A stretch of DNA of 64,000 nucleotides, taken from the NCBI RefSeq assembly GCF_015706575.1, contig NW_024037064.1:248001-312000 (forward strand). Direction: 5' to 3'. Every line of letters begins with the position of its first letter. The stretch's first letter is position 1. Below the pieces are notes generated by a model that was not told the origin of the DNA, did not search any database, and saw only the letters and a list, made by a program, of their open reading frames with translations. The stretch is from Patiria miniata. Lineage: Eukaryota > Echinodermata > Asteroidea > Valvatida > Asterinidae. A program made the position numbers and the translations under genes. This document shows positions 45,248 through 54,599 of this stretch, in pieces.

Positions 45248-47251
45248 ATGGCTTCACTTTTGAACTTGTTTCTTTGCATTGTACTTGTTGGTTTTGGAGC
45301 AAAGTACCTTGGCAACTGCCATCCAGGTGTTGATTCAGACTGGATACTTGAAATTAATAACTATGCCATTTATTTAATGGCGAGGGAGAGCAAACTTCCA
45401 CAAGGCGCAGGTCAGGCAGAATCAGTCCTGAAAAAAATATGTGAGGACAATGCTATCAATTTTGAATTTCTTGATGCAGAAGTAACAGATCGTTTAAGAT
45501 GGAAAGTTAAAAATATCATGAAGCCAGCACTGAAAGCAATCAGAAGTGGGGGTGTACAAGGTCGTCAATATCTAGAAAAAGTACAAAACTCAGTTTATAA
45601 ACTGAAATTAGGAGGGCTGAAGCGTAAAATGGAGCATGAACTGGAAAGTGAGAAGAAGCGAAGAAAGACAGCAGAACATGAGGCAAAAGAAGCCAAACAA
45701 AGGGCAAAAGAACACAAAAAATCAGTGAAAAAAGCCCAAACCACACTACGCAGATTAATTGGGAGACGCACTAATCACAGACAAGTAAAGATGAAGGAAA
45801 AATACGGAAGAACTTGGGTGAATCAAAAAAAGAAAGATCTGAATGACACGGTACATTTTGCGAAAGACTTGCTCTCAAACGAAGGAGTTGAAGTAAAAAC
45901 AATGATTGTTCAAGACATGTATGGCAACAGTATTCAATTTCCAGAGTACCCAGTTGGAGACAAGTGTAAATCATCCATTGATCGAATGTTGTACATTAAG
46001 GACAGCTATATGATTGCAGATAGGGCCTACCAGGAAATGTCCCTTGAGGAGGGATCATTTCCATCACTTTATGCTCTGCATACACGTATGAGGGAACTCA
46101 ATAGTCTTTTTACTGTTCAGGCATTGGCAAATGGCAAGGGAGTGCAAGAAAAGTTAGAAAGCAAATTACGACGTGCTATCGAAAATATGCCCCAAACAGA
46201 AGGAAACGAACTCACAATTAAAATTTCCGGTGATGGCACAACTGTTGGTTCTCGAATACATGTGACCAATTTTGGCTTTGTTGTCATGACAGAAACATGG
46301 AGGTCAGATGATCTTATCCTTGCTATTGCTAAGGTTCCAGAAAAGTATGGGTCCATTATGGAAGTACTTAAGGATGTTGTAGTGGATTCTAAAGTCTTGC
46401 AGTCTATAACTGTGAATGGTAAAACGTTCAGACTCAAGTATGTCATATGTGCAGACTTGAAATTTCTAAACACAATCTTGGGTTTGGGTGCATGTTCCTC
46501 CGATTACAGTTGCCCATGGTGCAAAACCAAAAAATCTAATTTGTATGATGTGTTGACGAAATTGTCAGAAGATGAGACTGCATCATGTGATCGAACCATT
46601 TTAGAAATTGAAAGTCTCCGTAAAAAGAAGTCCAAAGCAGCTTATGCTTGTAAAAACCCACCCATTTTCCCACATATCCCAATTTCTTCTATCATTCCAG
46701 ACCCTCTTCACTTATATTTGCGCATTTCTGATCAACTCATCCGTCAACTTGTTCTTTTTCTTCGTACTGCAGATAACATTGGGAAAAATAAGAAAAATGT
46801 TGACAAATCCACTTGTAAACATATCAAAACGTTCGAAGATTTTGTTCAGGGTCTTGGTTTTGACTGGTCTTTTCACACTGACAAAGATGGCATGTTTACT
46901 TACCCGGATTTCATTGGCCCACAGCATGAACGAATTCAGAAAAATATCAAGTTGGAAATGTTTTACGGAAGTGACCACCCAAAAATCGAAAAAATTAAAG
47001 GTTTATGGTGTACATTTGGCAAATTGAAAGACGATATGAAGTTGGGAATGAACAATGACGAACTTGAACTGTTTCAAAGGAAAGCTGAATCATGGGTAGA
47101 TGATTACTACCGGGTACATACCTCCCATGATGTGACATTATACATGCATGTGCTCGCAAAACATGTTGCTCGCTCCATCAAACTTCATGGTAATCTTGGC
47201 AAATTTTCTCAACAAACTTTTGAAAAAATGAACGACAGAATTACAAGATAG
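45248..47251 (+). CDS. RAG1/Transib-like DDE transposase, ended by an in-frame TAG
   Basis: 667 codons. Residues 120-185 are a charged, probably coiled segment rich in Lys and Glu. The catalytic core follows: D329 in KISGDGTTVGSR, D403 in KYVICADLKFLNTILGLG, a CxxC at C422/C425 (DYSCPWCKTKK), IIPDPLHLYLRISD around 485, H634 and H639 in YMHVLAKHV (HxxxxH), and E659 in GKFSQQTFEKMNDR. From memory of RAG1, this order (D, D, CxxC, HxxxxH, GxxGxxxxxxxE..N) matches its core, where the Cys and His bind zinc. The domain would cut and join transposon ends in the nucleus. The hydrophobic first 18 residues are unlike a transposase, so the true start may be an upstream exon or a later residue. The frame remains open after the stop. 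Confidence 0.75.
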   Translation: MASLLNLFLCIVLVGFGAKYLGNCHPGVDSDWILEINNYAIYLMARESKLPQGAGQAESVLKKICEDNAINFEFLDAEVTDRLRWKVKNIMKPALKAIRSGGVQGRQYLEKVQNSVYKLKLGGLKRKMEHELESEKKRRKTAEHEAKEAKQRAKEHKKSVKKAQTTLRRLIGRRTNHRQVKMKEKYGRTWVNQKKKDLNDTVHFAKDLLSNEGVEVKTMIVQDMYGNSIQFPEYPVGDKCKSSIDRMLYIKDSYMIADRAYQEMSLEEGSFPSLYALHTRMRELNSLFTVQALANGKGVQEKLESKLRRAIENMPQTEGNELTIKISGDGTTVGSRIHVTNFGFVVMTETWRSDDLILAIAKVPEKYGSIMEVLKDVVVDSKVLQSITVNGKTFRLKYVICADLKFLNTILGLGACSSDYSCPWCKTKKSNLYDVLTKLSEDETASCDRTILEIESLRKKKSKAAYACKNPPIFPHIPISSIIPDPLHLYLRISDQLIRQLVLFLRTADNIGKNKKNVDKSTCKHIKTFEDFVQGLGFDWSFHTDKDGMFTYPDFIGPQHERIQKNIKLEMFYGSDHPKIEKIKGLWCTFGKLKDDMKLGMNNDELELFQRKAESWVDDYYRVHTSHDVTLYMHVLAKHVARSIKLHGNLGKFSQQTFEKMNDRITR

Positions 47252-47434
47252 TACTTTCAGGCAACCAACCATCAAAATCTTGATGCTTTAACCCAACTTA
47301 TGAACAAGCAAAACAGAATTGAATACCTCGCCCCCAGTTGCCAAAGAGAACCGAGACATAAGATAATGTGCAGCAACTGTAGTACAGAAGGGCATAATAA
47401 AAGGACCTGTGTAATTAAAAACTTAAGGTTGTAG
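47252..47434 (+). pseudogene. In-frame continuation of the transposase with CCHC zinc knuckle
   Basis: After TAG at 47249-47251 the same frame stays open for 60 codons to TAG at 47432-47434. It begins YFQATNHQNLDALTQLM, consistent with a helix following the catalytic Glu, and contains CSNCSTEGHNKRTC, an exact C-x2-C-x4-H-x4-C zinc knuckle (47369-47410). This length and composition suggest that the stop is a recent nonsense change, or is suppressed, and not the natural end. Confidence 0.65.
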
Positions 47435-50108
47435 AGAAACAAATGGAAAAGAATTCCATATCTCACCGCCACCTTAGACCTCGTGGACAAAGAGTCCGAC
47501 TATTTTCTTACAAAACTTTGAAATTTCTTACTCCTAAATTGGTGTTTCTTCATCAGATTTACGCTTCTTGGTAGTTGTCGAGTCACATTAATGTTGGAAG
47601 TAAAGTTTTTAAGTCTGTTAAGTCTAATGTAGTTGTACAAAAGAAATAATCAAGGAAGACAATTTGTTTAAATATTTCATTGCTTGTGACATGCAGATTA
47701 AGTCAATGTCAATCTGCAGACAGTGTGGTCGGAATGACATTTGCAAAGTCTCATTGTGGTTGTGATGATAAATACTTCAGAGAAATGTTTGATATGTCAT
47801 CATTGTATGTGTAGATTCGTGAAATAAATAACATGTATTTCACTTGTTAGCTAAGAAACAAACTTGTCTTTCTCTCACTGTATTTCTTATAATTCATGTG
47901 TCTGAAAACAGTCATGCTGATTGTATTCACATCATCCCTCAAGGCTACTTGAACACGTATTGTCCAACCTCTTTTGTGAATGGAACATGCTACATACCAA
48001 TTTCACGACCGAACGCACAGCTACACAGGGTTCGCGTTAATCCAATTTAATCACCCAGGCACTCTCCTCAAGACAAAGCGCACCAGAATAAACACCTGAA
48101 CTTAAGTGAACAAAAGCGGGGGTGACAAATTCATATGGTAGTTTATCTCAATGTCTAAGGTCACGTAGTGACGTAGAACATCCGCCTCGGCAAAACCTGT
48201 GCGTTAAAAAGAGCCTTAACTCTTCCATTTTGACAGTTCGCTACACGTGGTCTGAGCCACTCACCGTGTGATGTGTGTTGCCATGCCGTGTTTGACATGG
48301 CAGCCTCGGCCGGTCATGTAGCGTTACATGCCGGTACACATGATGACAGTTACTTGTTCGCCGCAGCAATTTCCCCATTTTTTGGAAGTATCGCGTATAT
48401 CGACCTTACATATACACCTTTTGTGTTTACATTTTGAGGGCTATTTTCTGTACCTTTCGTGGTGCAAAAAGACATAAAAAATGTTCCGAAAAGTTGTTCG
48501 AAAACCGGTGTTCAAAACAAGACGTCATTGAACCGATTTCACTCAAGGTTTACTGCATCAACTTGCCCGCGCAACATGTCAGTCACGTGAAAATACACGT
48601 GATATTAACGTTGCAATATTGACCAATCAATGCCAAGGTTTTCCTGTTGGTTGAATATATTAGTGTATTATGATAATTATGCTCCGGTTATCGGTTGTTG
48701 CGTTGACATCTACAGGGTTGTCATGGCATCGTGAGTCGAGTGCGTGCGAGTGAGAAGGATGTGACACGCGGACCATGTGGTCTGAAAACTTGCGGAAATT
48801 AGACTTGAAACTGGATTTTTTTAACGGTAGGAGTATTAGGACATTGTTTGCTTAAAGCTACAGTCCATCATTTGTAATTTGTGCATTTTGTTCGTTTGCA
48901 GCAACAAAAGAGTTCAAAATCTAATGAAGGATACTGAGCAACTAACCTGATGAAGTTTCAGCTAAGCTTCAGCTGTACATTCCGAGAAAAACAGCATTCT
49001 AAGATCTCAATTTCAAATCAAAAGTTACTGAATCATGTTTTGAATTGTTTTGAATTGCAGCTATACGCGGCGTCATGCACTGATCCGACAAATTATAACA
49101 ACCGCGCGCGCGTGTGCATCGTTCCAATACTTGTGCGCGCTGCGCTGAATAACAAAACGAACTGCTAATTTAAATTTTCCTACGGTGCTTCTTAAGAATC
49201 ACCGTTTGAAATGCCTTCTTTCGTTGATTACTTCAAAATGACAGCTTCCCAGGAAGAATAATTTCAAAGGGAGTTTAGTTCCCTTACTATCTTACGCCAG
49301 TTACTTTTCGGATGGCTGCAAATGATGGACTATAGCTTTAATAGAAAAGCACACCACGGAGAAAGCGTTACGTAACTCCGGGTCACTGCGCTGGCTAAAA
49401 CGGGCAGCGTTTTAGCTAAAACTGTTCAGACATCGTACTAAGAGATAAACTTGTTCTGGATATTCGCTTAACCCTCCCTCTGAGGGGGTTTATTCTCTAA
49501 TTCACCCCTCAATCGCGAATAAATTATTTTCAATGCCGCCTACCCTCGTATTTTCCCACCCTGTATTACCCAACCTGCAAGAAAATAGGTTAACAACAAC
49601 AAATAATGCAATCCATTTGGGAAACACCGAACTTTGATGGCAAGCATTGCGCGGACACCGGCTCAGGATGCGTCGCTATCTTGGAGACAGTTTAAGCTGT
49701 GTCGAGACAGAAGTATCCGAACTCAAGGTCTTGAGTTTCCATCTCTGTGCTTGTGGGATGAAAGTTGACTGCCAAGATAGGGAATCGTCTGCTAACGGCA
49801 TTCTACTTCTACTGTATCTGTCAATATAATGAAGCTGGATAACAAGTGGCTTGATTAGAGGCATTCAATTGCAGATTAGAGGCATTCAATTGCAATATCA
49901 GTCATTAACACATTTTCATAAAAATTTGACGTCCGTACTGCTTGCTGGTGAATTCGGTCAGTGACTTAAACACGCCTGTTCAACCACACCTTAATGTCAC
50001 ACTCCGCTGATTCCATTCAAATGTAAATTCTCGCTTTGGCTAACCCAATGAAAATATATTTAAGTTGTTTTATCTTCGAGTTCAACTCGATTCAGTTTAA
50101 ATAAAAAA
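47435..50108. other. 3' non-coding part of the large transposon
   Basis: An AATAAA lies at 47822-47834. The segment 48010-48150 is shared with the derivatives at 7.5 and 22.8 kb, and 48482-48560 (TTCCGAAAAGTTGTTCG) with the one at 53.96 kb. A further internal GTTCAGACATCGT block occurs at 49423. No additional gene is supported. Confidence 0.5.
48856..49337. mobile_element. TTAA-flanked MITE nested in the large transposon
   Basis: TTAA at 48852-48855 and 49338-49341 flank inverted ends AGCTACAGTCCATCATTTG and, on the complement, AGCTATAGTCCATCATTTG. The 482-bp interior is non-coding; it includes GCGCGCGCG-type sequence near 49104. TTAA target sites are used by piggyBac-type and some other transposases. 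Confidence 0.75.
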
Positions 50109-50200
50109 GCGTTCAGACATCCCTTTTAGCAAGAAAGTTACACTGAATTAAGTTCAACCAGTGTTTTAATGGGAATTTAAGACGGTGTCTGAACGACCCC

Positions 50201-50560
50201 ATAGTGGCTGGTGTTTTCTGAATCATGATCCCTGTCAAAACAGTTGTGGCTCCTCTGAGAATTATCTGAGACCCCCCCCCCAAAAAAACCACCCCCTATC
50301 AAACAGAAAACCACCAAGGAAGTATTGGAAGCCACCAAGCAACTACTCTGCTCTGTAAATTATCTGAAGGCCCCCCCCCCTAAACAAATCACACCCCTCC
50401 CTAAAACACACCCAGGGAGTATTGAAATCCACCAGCAACCATTATCCTGTGAATTATCTGGGCCCCACCACAATTAAAAAACACCTAACAAAACACCAGC
50501 AACTACCCGATATTATACTGACATGAATTATCTGAGCCCCCCCCCCCCAAAAAAAAAAAC
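50201..50560. repeat. Array-flanking repeats with poly(C)/poly(A) blocks
   Basis: Three or four imperfect units of TGAATTATCTGAGCCCCCCCC followed by A-rich sequence and CCACCAGCAAC. The entry segment (AGTGGCTGGTGTT, ATGATCCCTGTCAAAACAG) is the same as that preceding arrays B and C (21545-21580, 41683-41700). Confidence 0.7.
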
Positions 50561-50579
50561 ATGGAGGGAATTATTGTAA

Positions 50580-50870
50580 TCCACAATGCATTTACAATGA
50601 GTGGTACCTCTCATTGACTGTCCAACGGGTCAAAACCAGTCGACTGATTTTGACCCACTTCTCATTGACTGTCCCACAGTGCATTCACAATGAGTGGTAC
50701 CTCTCATGACTGTCCCACGAGTCAAAACCAGTCGACTGATATTGACCCGTCATAGTACTAACCACATGTGCAATCTGACCATTGGTGACCAGCCTTTCAT
50801 TGACTGCCCCACGAGTCAAAACCAGTCGACTGATATTGACCCGTCATAGTATGTAATCTGACCATTTGTG
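50580..50870. repeat. Three copies of a 30-bp palindrome-containing repeat
   Basis: GGGTCAAAACCAGTCGACTG followed by ATTTTGACCC near 50627 is a nearly perfect palindrome centred on GTCGAC. Diverged copies occur near 50712 and 50813 (GAGTCAAAACCAGTCGACTG). Between them, CTCATTGACTGTCCCAC and ACAATGAGTGGTACCTCTC recur. Confidence 0.75.
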
Positions 50871-51890
50871 ACTCGCCTGTGTTGAAAGTATAGTTGGCTT
50901 TTGATGCATGTCCGAAAATGTAACATGAGTAACTGATTTTGTGCATCTTGTTTATCATACATAACACTTTTTTCTGGATGTCATCTTTGGTGCTTAGGTA
51001 GGTCTAGGCCTACTCTATCTACCATTGGGATAACAGTTATTAAACCTTTTCAGTAAGGTAATTACAGCCCAAGGAAACTCAGAAGTGGATCAAAGACGTA
51101 ACGTAAATAACCGTGGAATTGCCCAGTAAATCTCATACTAAGACCCAATCTGTAACGGGTATTTTGTGAGTGGCTACGGCCACGGCTAAGGGCGTCCCAT
51201 GAGGATTGTGATGGCCCGCGGTTGAGCGTTTGATCAGCCCGGCTGACTTGGCTGACCTGTCTGCCTTACCTGTGTTGACCCAGGTGAGCTGAATAAACTA
51301 ACTCTTAAGTTCTTCATTAAATATTTTACTTTAGACACTTTACATCCACAACTTTTATAAATAAAGCCTTATACATGTAATAAACAACTTTTTACACAAA
51401 CTTCATAGTAATGTCTTATCAAAAATATATTAGTATTTGTATTGTGGCGATCCGATTCGAAACGAGATGTAGAGGGCACACTTTAAGTAGGACACAAGAG
51501 GGCACTATTTAGAAAGAAATGCAGTAAACTCCGGCTGAACCGACATCGTGTAAACTGTCATATCGCTTAAATCGGCCGTCTGACGAAAGTCCCGATTGTC
51601 TCGTCTCATTTCTAAGTTTGCCTTTGTAAGCCGCCATTTCGCCTTTGTCGGTGTGTTACTTTCAGTCCCATTTCCTCGAAACTACAAAAATTCCTCTGAA
51701 TAAGTCGGCATCGTGCTCTGCGGTTTGCAAGAAGTGTCGAGTGATATTCCCACACACTGCTAACTGACATCTGTTTATCAATGGCACAGCCCGTGATTGA
51801 TGCATCGGCCAGCACGTGTACACTAATCGCACGTGTACACTGTTTCATGCTCAGTCTGTACATTGTGTGCATCGTTTGCTTACACGTGTG
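50871..51890. other. Non-coding stretch
   Basis: No gene supported. A 204-codon minus-strand frame (51612-52226) crosses the ends of two transposons and has low-complexity composition. CACGTGTACAC repeats occur at 51813-51841. Confidence 0.4.
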
Positions 51891-53519
51891 TAAGGCTGAA
51901 ACGATACATCGATATATCGGTGCATCGCGATACATTCGTTCACGATGCGATATATCGGTACGAATGTTTGATATCGATATTATTAATAACAATATAATAA
52001 ATAACAGTGGCAGCGCATCAAAACAAAATTGCAAGCTACTGCGATGCATGAGGAGCACGAAATGTAAAAATAATAATGCGAAGAGTTGAAGTCTCACCTT
52101 TCTGAGCGCGCGCGTGAAAAGTTCATGAAGACTCTCCGTCGAGTCCCTTTTCTTCAGGTGGTGCATGCATTTCATGTACCGTAATTTTCGGAATATAAGC
52201 CGTGGCTTATCGTTGATTTTGCCCATGAAAATGTTTTCTGCGGCTTATACGCAGGGCGGCTTATACGCCGAGCCTTGAAGAATAAAAATAAGATTCACAT
52301 GTGTATTTAATGTACTGGTACAAGAAGAGATGTGTTGCTGAAGTGAATTATCAATTAATAAAGTTATTAACAAACTGAAACCAAAACCGAGCGGTAAAAA
52401 GTATGGTGAAAGCTGTCTTAGACACTTGCGACTAGCTGTACGTGATACCATGGAGGATTCCTCCATCATTACTAGGCAGCATGCTTAATTCCCCAGCGGA
52501 CCACACCTTTGTGGTAATGAAGGGGTGGTTTTCTTTCTTGGGAACAATAATTACCAATATTTCCGCTGATTAAAAAAAGGAAAAATGACGACTAATACTT
52601 GTTATGGTGTTCGAAATATTTCTTTATTAGATAATAAGTTGTTCAACGTCACAATATATATATTTTTCTTGAAATGTATTCAAGAACGATGTAAAACTAA
52701 AAAAGGGGACTGAATCACCCCTTGCAAAATTAATGGATTCACCCATGAAAATGTCAGCATCGTTTCCTACGACACTACAGGACAAGATCTTTGGTTTTGA
52801 TTTTTTGAAGAAAGTTACGATTGAAACTTGAACTTTCAACGTAACTACTCGCTAGTAATCACACAAGTTTGATAAGTTTTGAGGTAAACGGGACCTGTTT
52901 AGTCTTAGGGCAAAACAAATCAGCAACTGTTTCCACAAAAGCAAGATTTGTAACGCTCCAGTCAGACATGGAGGAAGGAACACAGACAACACACGGTGGG
53001 TTGCATACTCTCTCACGTGCTGCAGGAAAATGTTGTCATTCACCAGCGCAGGCTGCCGGGCCATGCATTAACTTTTAAGGCCGGGGACCGGACGGGGCAG
53101 CCGGCAGTAATTCCCGTAGTTTATTTCTCATCATCAATTTCCATATTTGTTTGTAAGAGTATCGATTGTAAATGATTTGATATAACTTTTGTGGCCCTTT
53201 TTATAGCTCTGTAGTGTAAATGGAACTAGCTCAGAGCATTTTGACTAGAATTTGGAGGCCTTACAAAATTGAAACCGCTGCGGTCGGTGCGGCTTATACG
53301 CCGCGCGGCTTTTATTCCGAAAATTACGGTAGTACCTTACTGTATTTGTGTATTATCAGAAACGAGTAGAGACAGATTAAAGAGGACTTAGACCCTGATT
53401 TAGTTCATCTGTTATGATTTTTTTTTTTATACCAAGATATATCGCGATATATATCGTATCGTTTGATATGTATCGTGATACGTATCGTATCGTGACACAG
53501 GCGTATCGTTTCAGCCTTA
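51891..53519. mobile_element. hAT-like element with AAGGCTGAAACGATAC ends and ATCGATAT repeats
   Basis: Left end TAAGGCTGAAACGATACAT, right end (complement) TAAGGCTGAAACGATACGC. Both subterminal regions are rich in palindromic CGATATATCG/ATCGATAT words (51906-51985 and 53440-53500). About 480 bp remain after removing the nested element at 52179-53329. No matching 8-bp flank is visible, so the class is tentative. Confidence 0.6.
52179..53329. mobile_element. TA-flanked non-autonomous element with GCGGCTTATACGCC motifs
   Basis: TA at 52177-52178 and 53330-53331 flank inverted ends: CCGTAATTTTCGGAATATAA on the left and, on the complement, CCGTAATTTTCGGAATAAAA on the right. GCGGCTTATACGC lies inside both ends (52240-52270, 53290-53305). 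TA duplications fit the Tc1/mariner/pogo superfamily. The 1.15-kb interior shows no transposase. Confidence 0.75.
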
Positions 53520-53554
53520 TTGCGACAATGACAGTTTTGTTTGGATCCAAGTTG

Positions 53555-53960
53555 GTAAGTGGCTGGTATTATCAAACAGCTGTGGCTACTGTGTGGCTGT
53601 TGATTGTTGTATTGACCATATAAAGTATTGTATGTAAGTGGCAGGCATTGTCAAACAGCTGTGGCTACTGTCTGGCTGTTGATTGTGTATTGACCTGATA
53701 GAGTATTGTCTGCAAGTGGCTGGTATTGTCAAACAGCTGTGGCTACTGTGTGGCTGTTGATTGTTGTATTGACCTGATAAAGTATTGTCTGCAAGTGGCA
53801 GGCATTGTCAAACAGATGTGGCTACTGTGTGGCTGTTGATTGTTGTATTGACCTGATAAAGTATTGTCTGCAAGTGGCTGGTATTATCAAACAGCTGTGG
53901 CTGTTCAATGGCTGTTTGGTGGCTGTTGACCAGTTAAAGTATTGTCTGCAGTTGGTAACA
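53555..53960 (+). repeat. 79-bp minisatellite, array D
   Basis: About five units of the 79-bp repeat. The right edge (CAATGGCTGTTTGGTGGCTG, GACCAGTTAAAGTATTGTC, CAGTTGGTAACAATA) is the same as that of array C, and it too is followed directly by the GTTCAGACACCG end of the large transposon. Confidence 0.9.
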
Positions 53961-53963
53961 ATA

Positions 53964-54080
53964 GGCCACGTTCAGACACCGTGTTAGCTAAAACGGTAAA
54001 AGTTAATGTTCCGAAAAGTTGTTCTTAAACCGGTGTTCAAAACAAGATGTCACTGAACAGATTTCACTCAAGGTTTACTG
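53964..54080 (+). mobile_element. Deletion derivative of the large transposon (left end)
   Basis: It starts GGCCACGTTCAGACACCG, keeps GTGTTAGCTAAAACGGTAAA as in 43013-43050, then jumps to TGTTCCGAAAAGTTGTTC and TTTCACTCAAGGTTTACTG, which in the complete element lie at 48482-48560. It is cut off at the palindromic element beginning at 54081. Confidence 0.7.
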
Positions 54081-54082
54081 TA

Positions 54083-54564
54083 TCACTTCTGGGATGCTTG
54101 GGTGTAATGATGTTCAATTTTCCGAGATATTCTTGAATCTTTCTGGAGCCCATATGCACTCGTGAAACGTCCGGTGATGGCAGCCATTTTGAATGTGACA
54201 AGAGATGACCTCAAGCTGTGACGTCGCGTTTATGCAAATTGCTTGTCGAGTGAGCGAGGGCGCGAGTTGCAAATGCGACGGCTGTTTCCTGTGCCGTGGA
54301 TCCTGAATAGAGATCAGTGCATGTGGCCCCCAGACATTAAATGCATGGTACAGAAAACAGCTGTCGCATTTGCAACTCAGGCCCTCGCTCGCTCGACAAG
54401 CAATTTGCATAAACGCGACGTCACAGTTTGAGGTTATCTCTTGTCACATTCAAAATGGCTGCCATCACCGGACGTGTCACGAGTGCATATGGGCTCCAGA
54501 AAGATTCAAGAATATCTCGGAAAATTGAACATCATTACACCTACTGTAAGCATCCCAGAAGTGA
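54083..54564. mobile_element. TA-flanked foldback MITE
   Basis: TA at 54081-54082 and 54565-54566. The arms exceed 200 bp: left TCACTTCTGGGATGCTT, right complement TCACTTCTGGGATGCTT. Then follow AATGATGTTCAATTTTCC, CAGCCATTTTGAATGTGACA and GCATTTGCAA-type sequence in both. A short centre (about 54300-54345) separates them. A full-length hairpin is possible. Confidence 0.8.
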
Positions 54565-54599
54565 TAGATGGGACATCATAGAATACAACCATATGTAAG

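Larger units (their letters stand above)
43013..50200 (+). mobile_element. ~7.2 kb DNA transposon encoding a RAG1-like transposase and a chromo-barrel-like protein
   Basis: Left end GTTCAGACACCGTGTTA and, on the complement of the right end, GGGGTCGTTCAGACACCGT. Behind each terminus the order repeats: a GCGTYCAGACAT block (43071-43083; complement at 50109-50121), then GTTCAACTCGAAG (43108; complement near 50078). The terminal repeats are therefore compound. ATA abuts both sides (43009-43011, 50201-50203), a possible 3-bp target duplication; the left terminus seems eroded, since the relative at 53964 starts GGCCACGTTCAGACACCG. Removing the element would restore array-like sequence across the site. 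Genes lie at 44293-44991 and 45248-47251. A later MITE sits at 48856-49337. Confidence 0.75.

Noticed and set aside
45248..45301. Signal peptide at the start of the transposase frame
   Set aside because: The hydrophobic start is inconsistent with a nuclear enzyme and more likely reflects an intron or a wrongly chosen start than secretion.
51612..52226. 204-codon minus-strand frame
   Set aside because: It spans the ends of two nested transposons and repetitive DNA; composition is not protein-like and it has no recognisable family.
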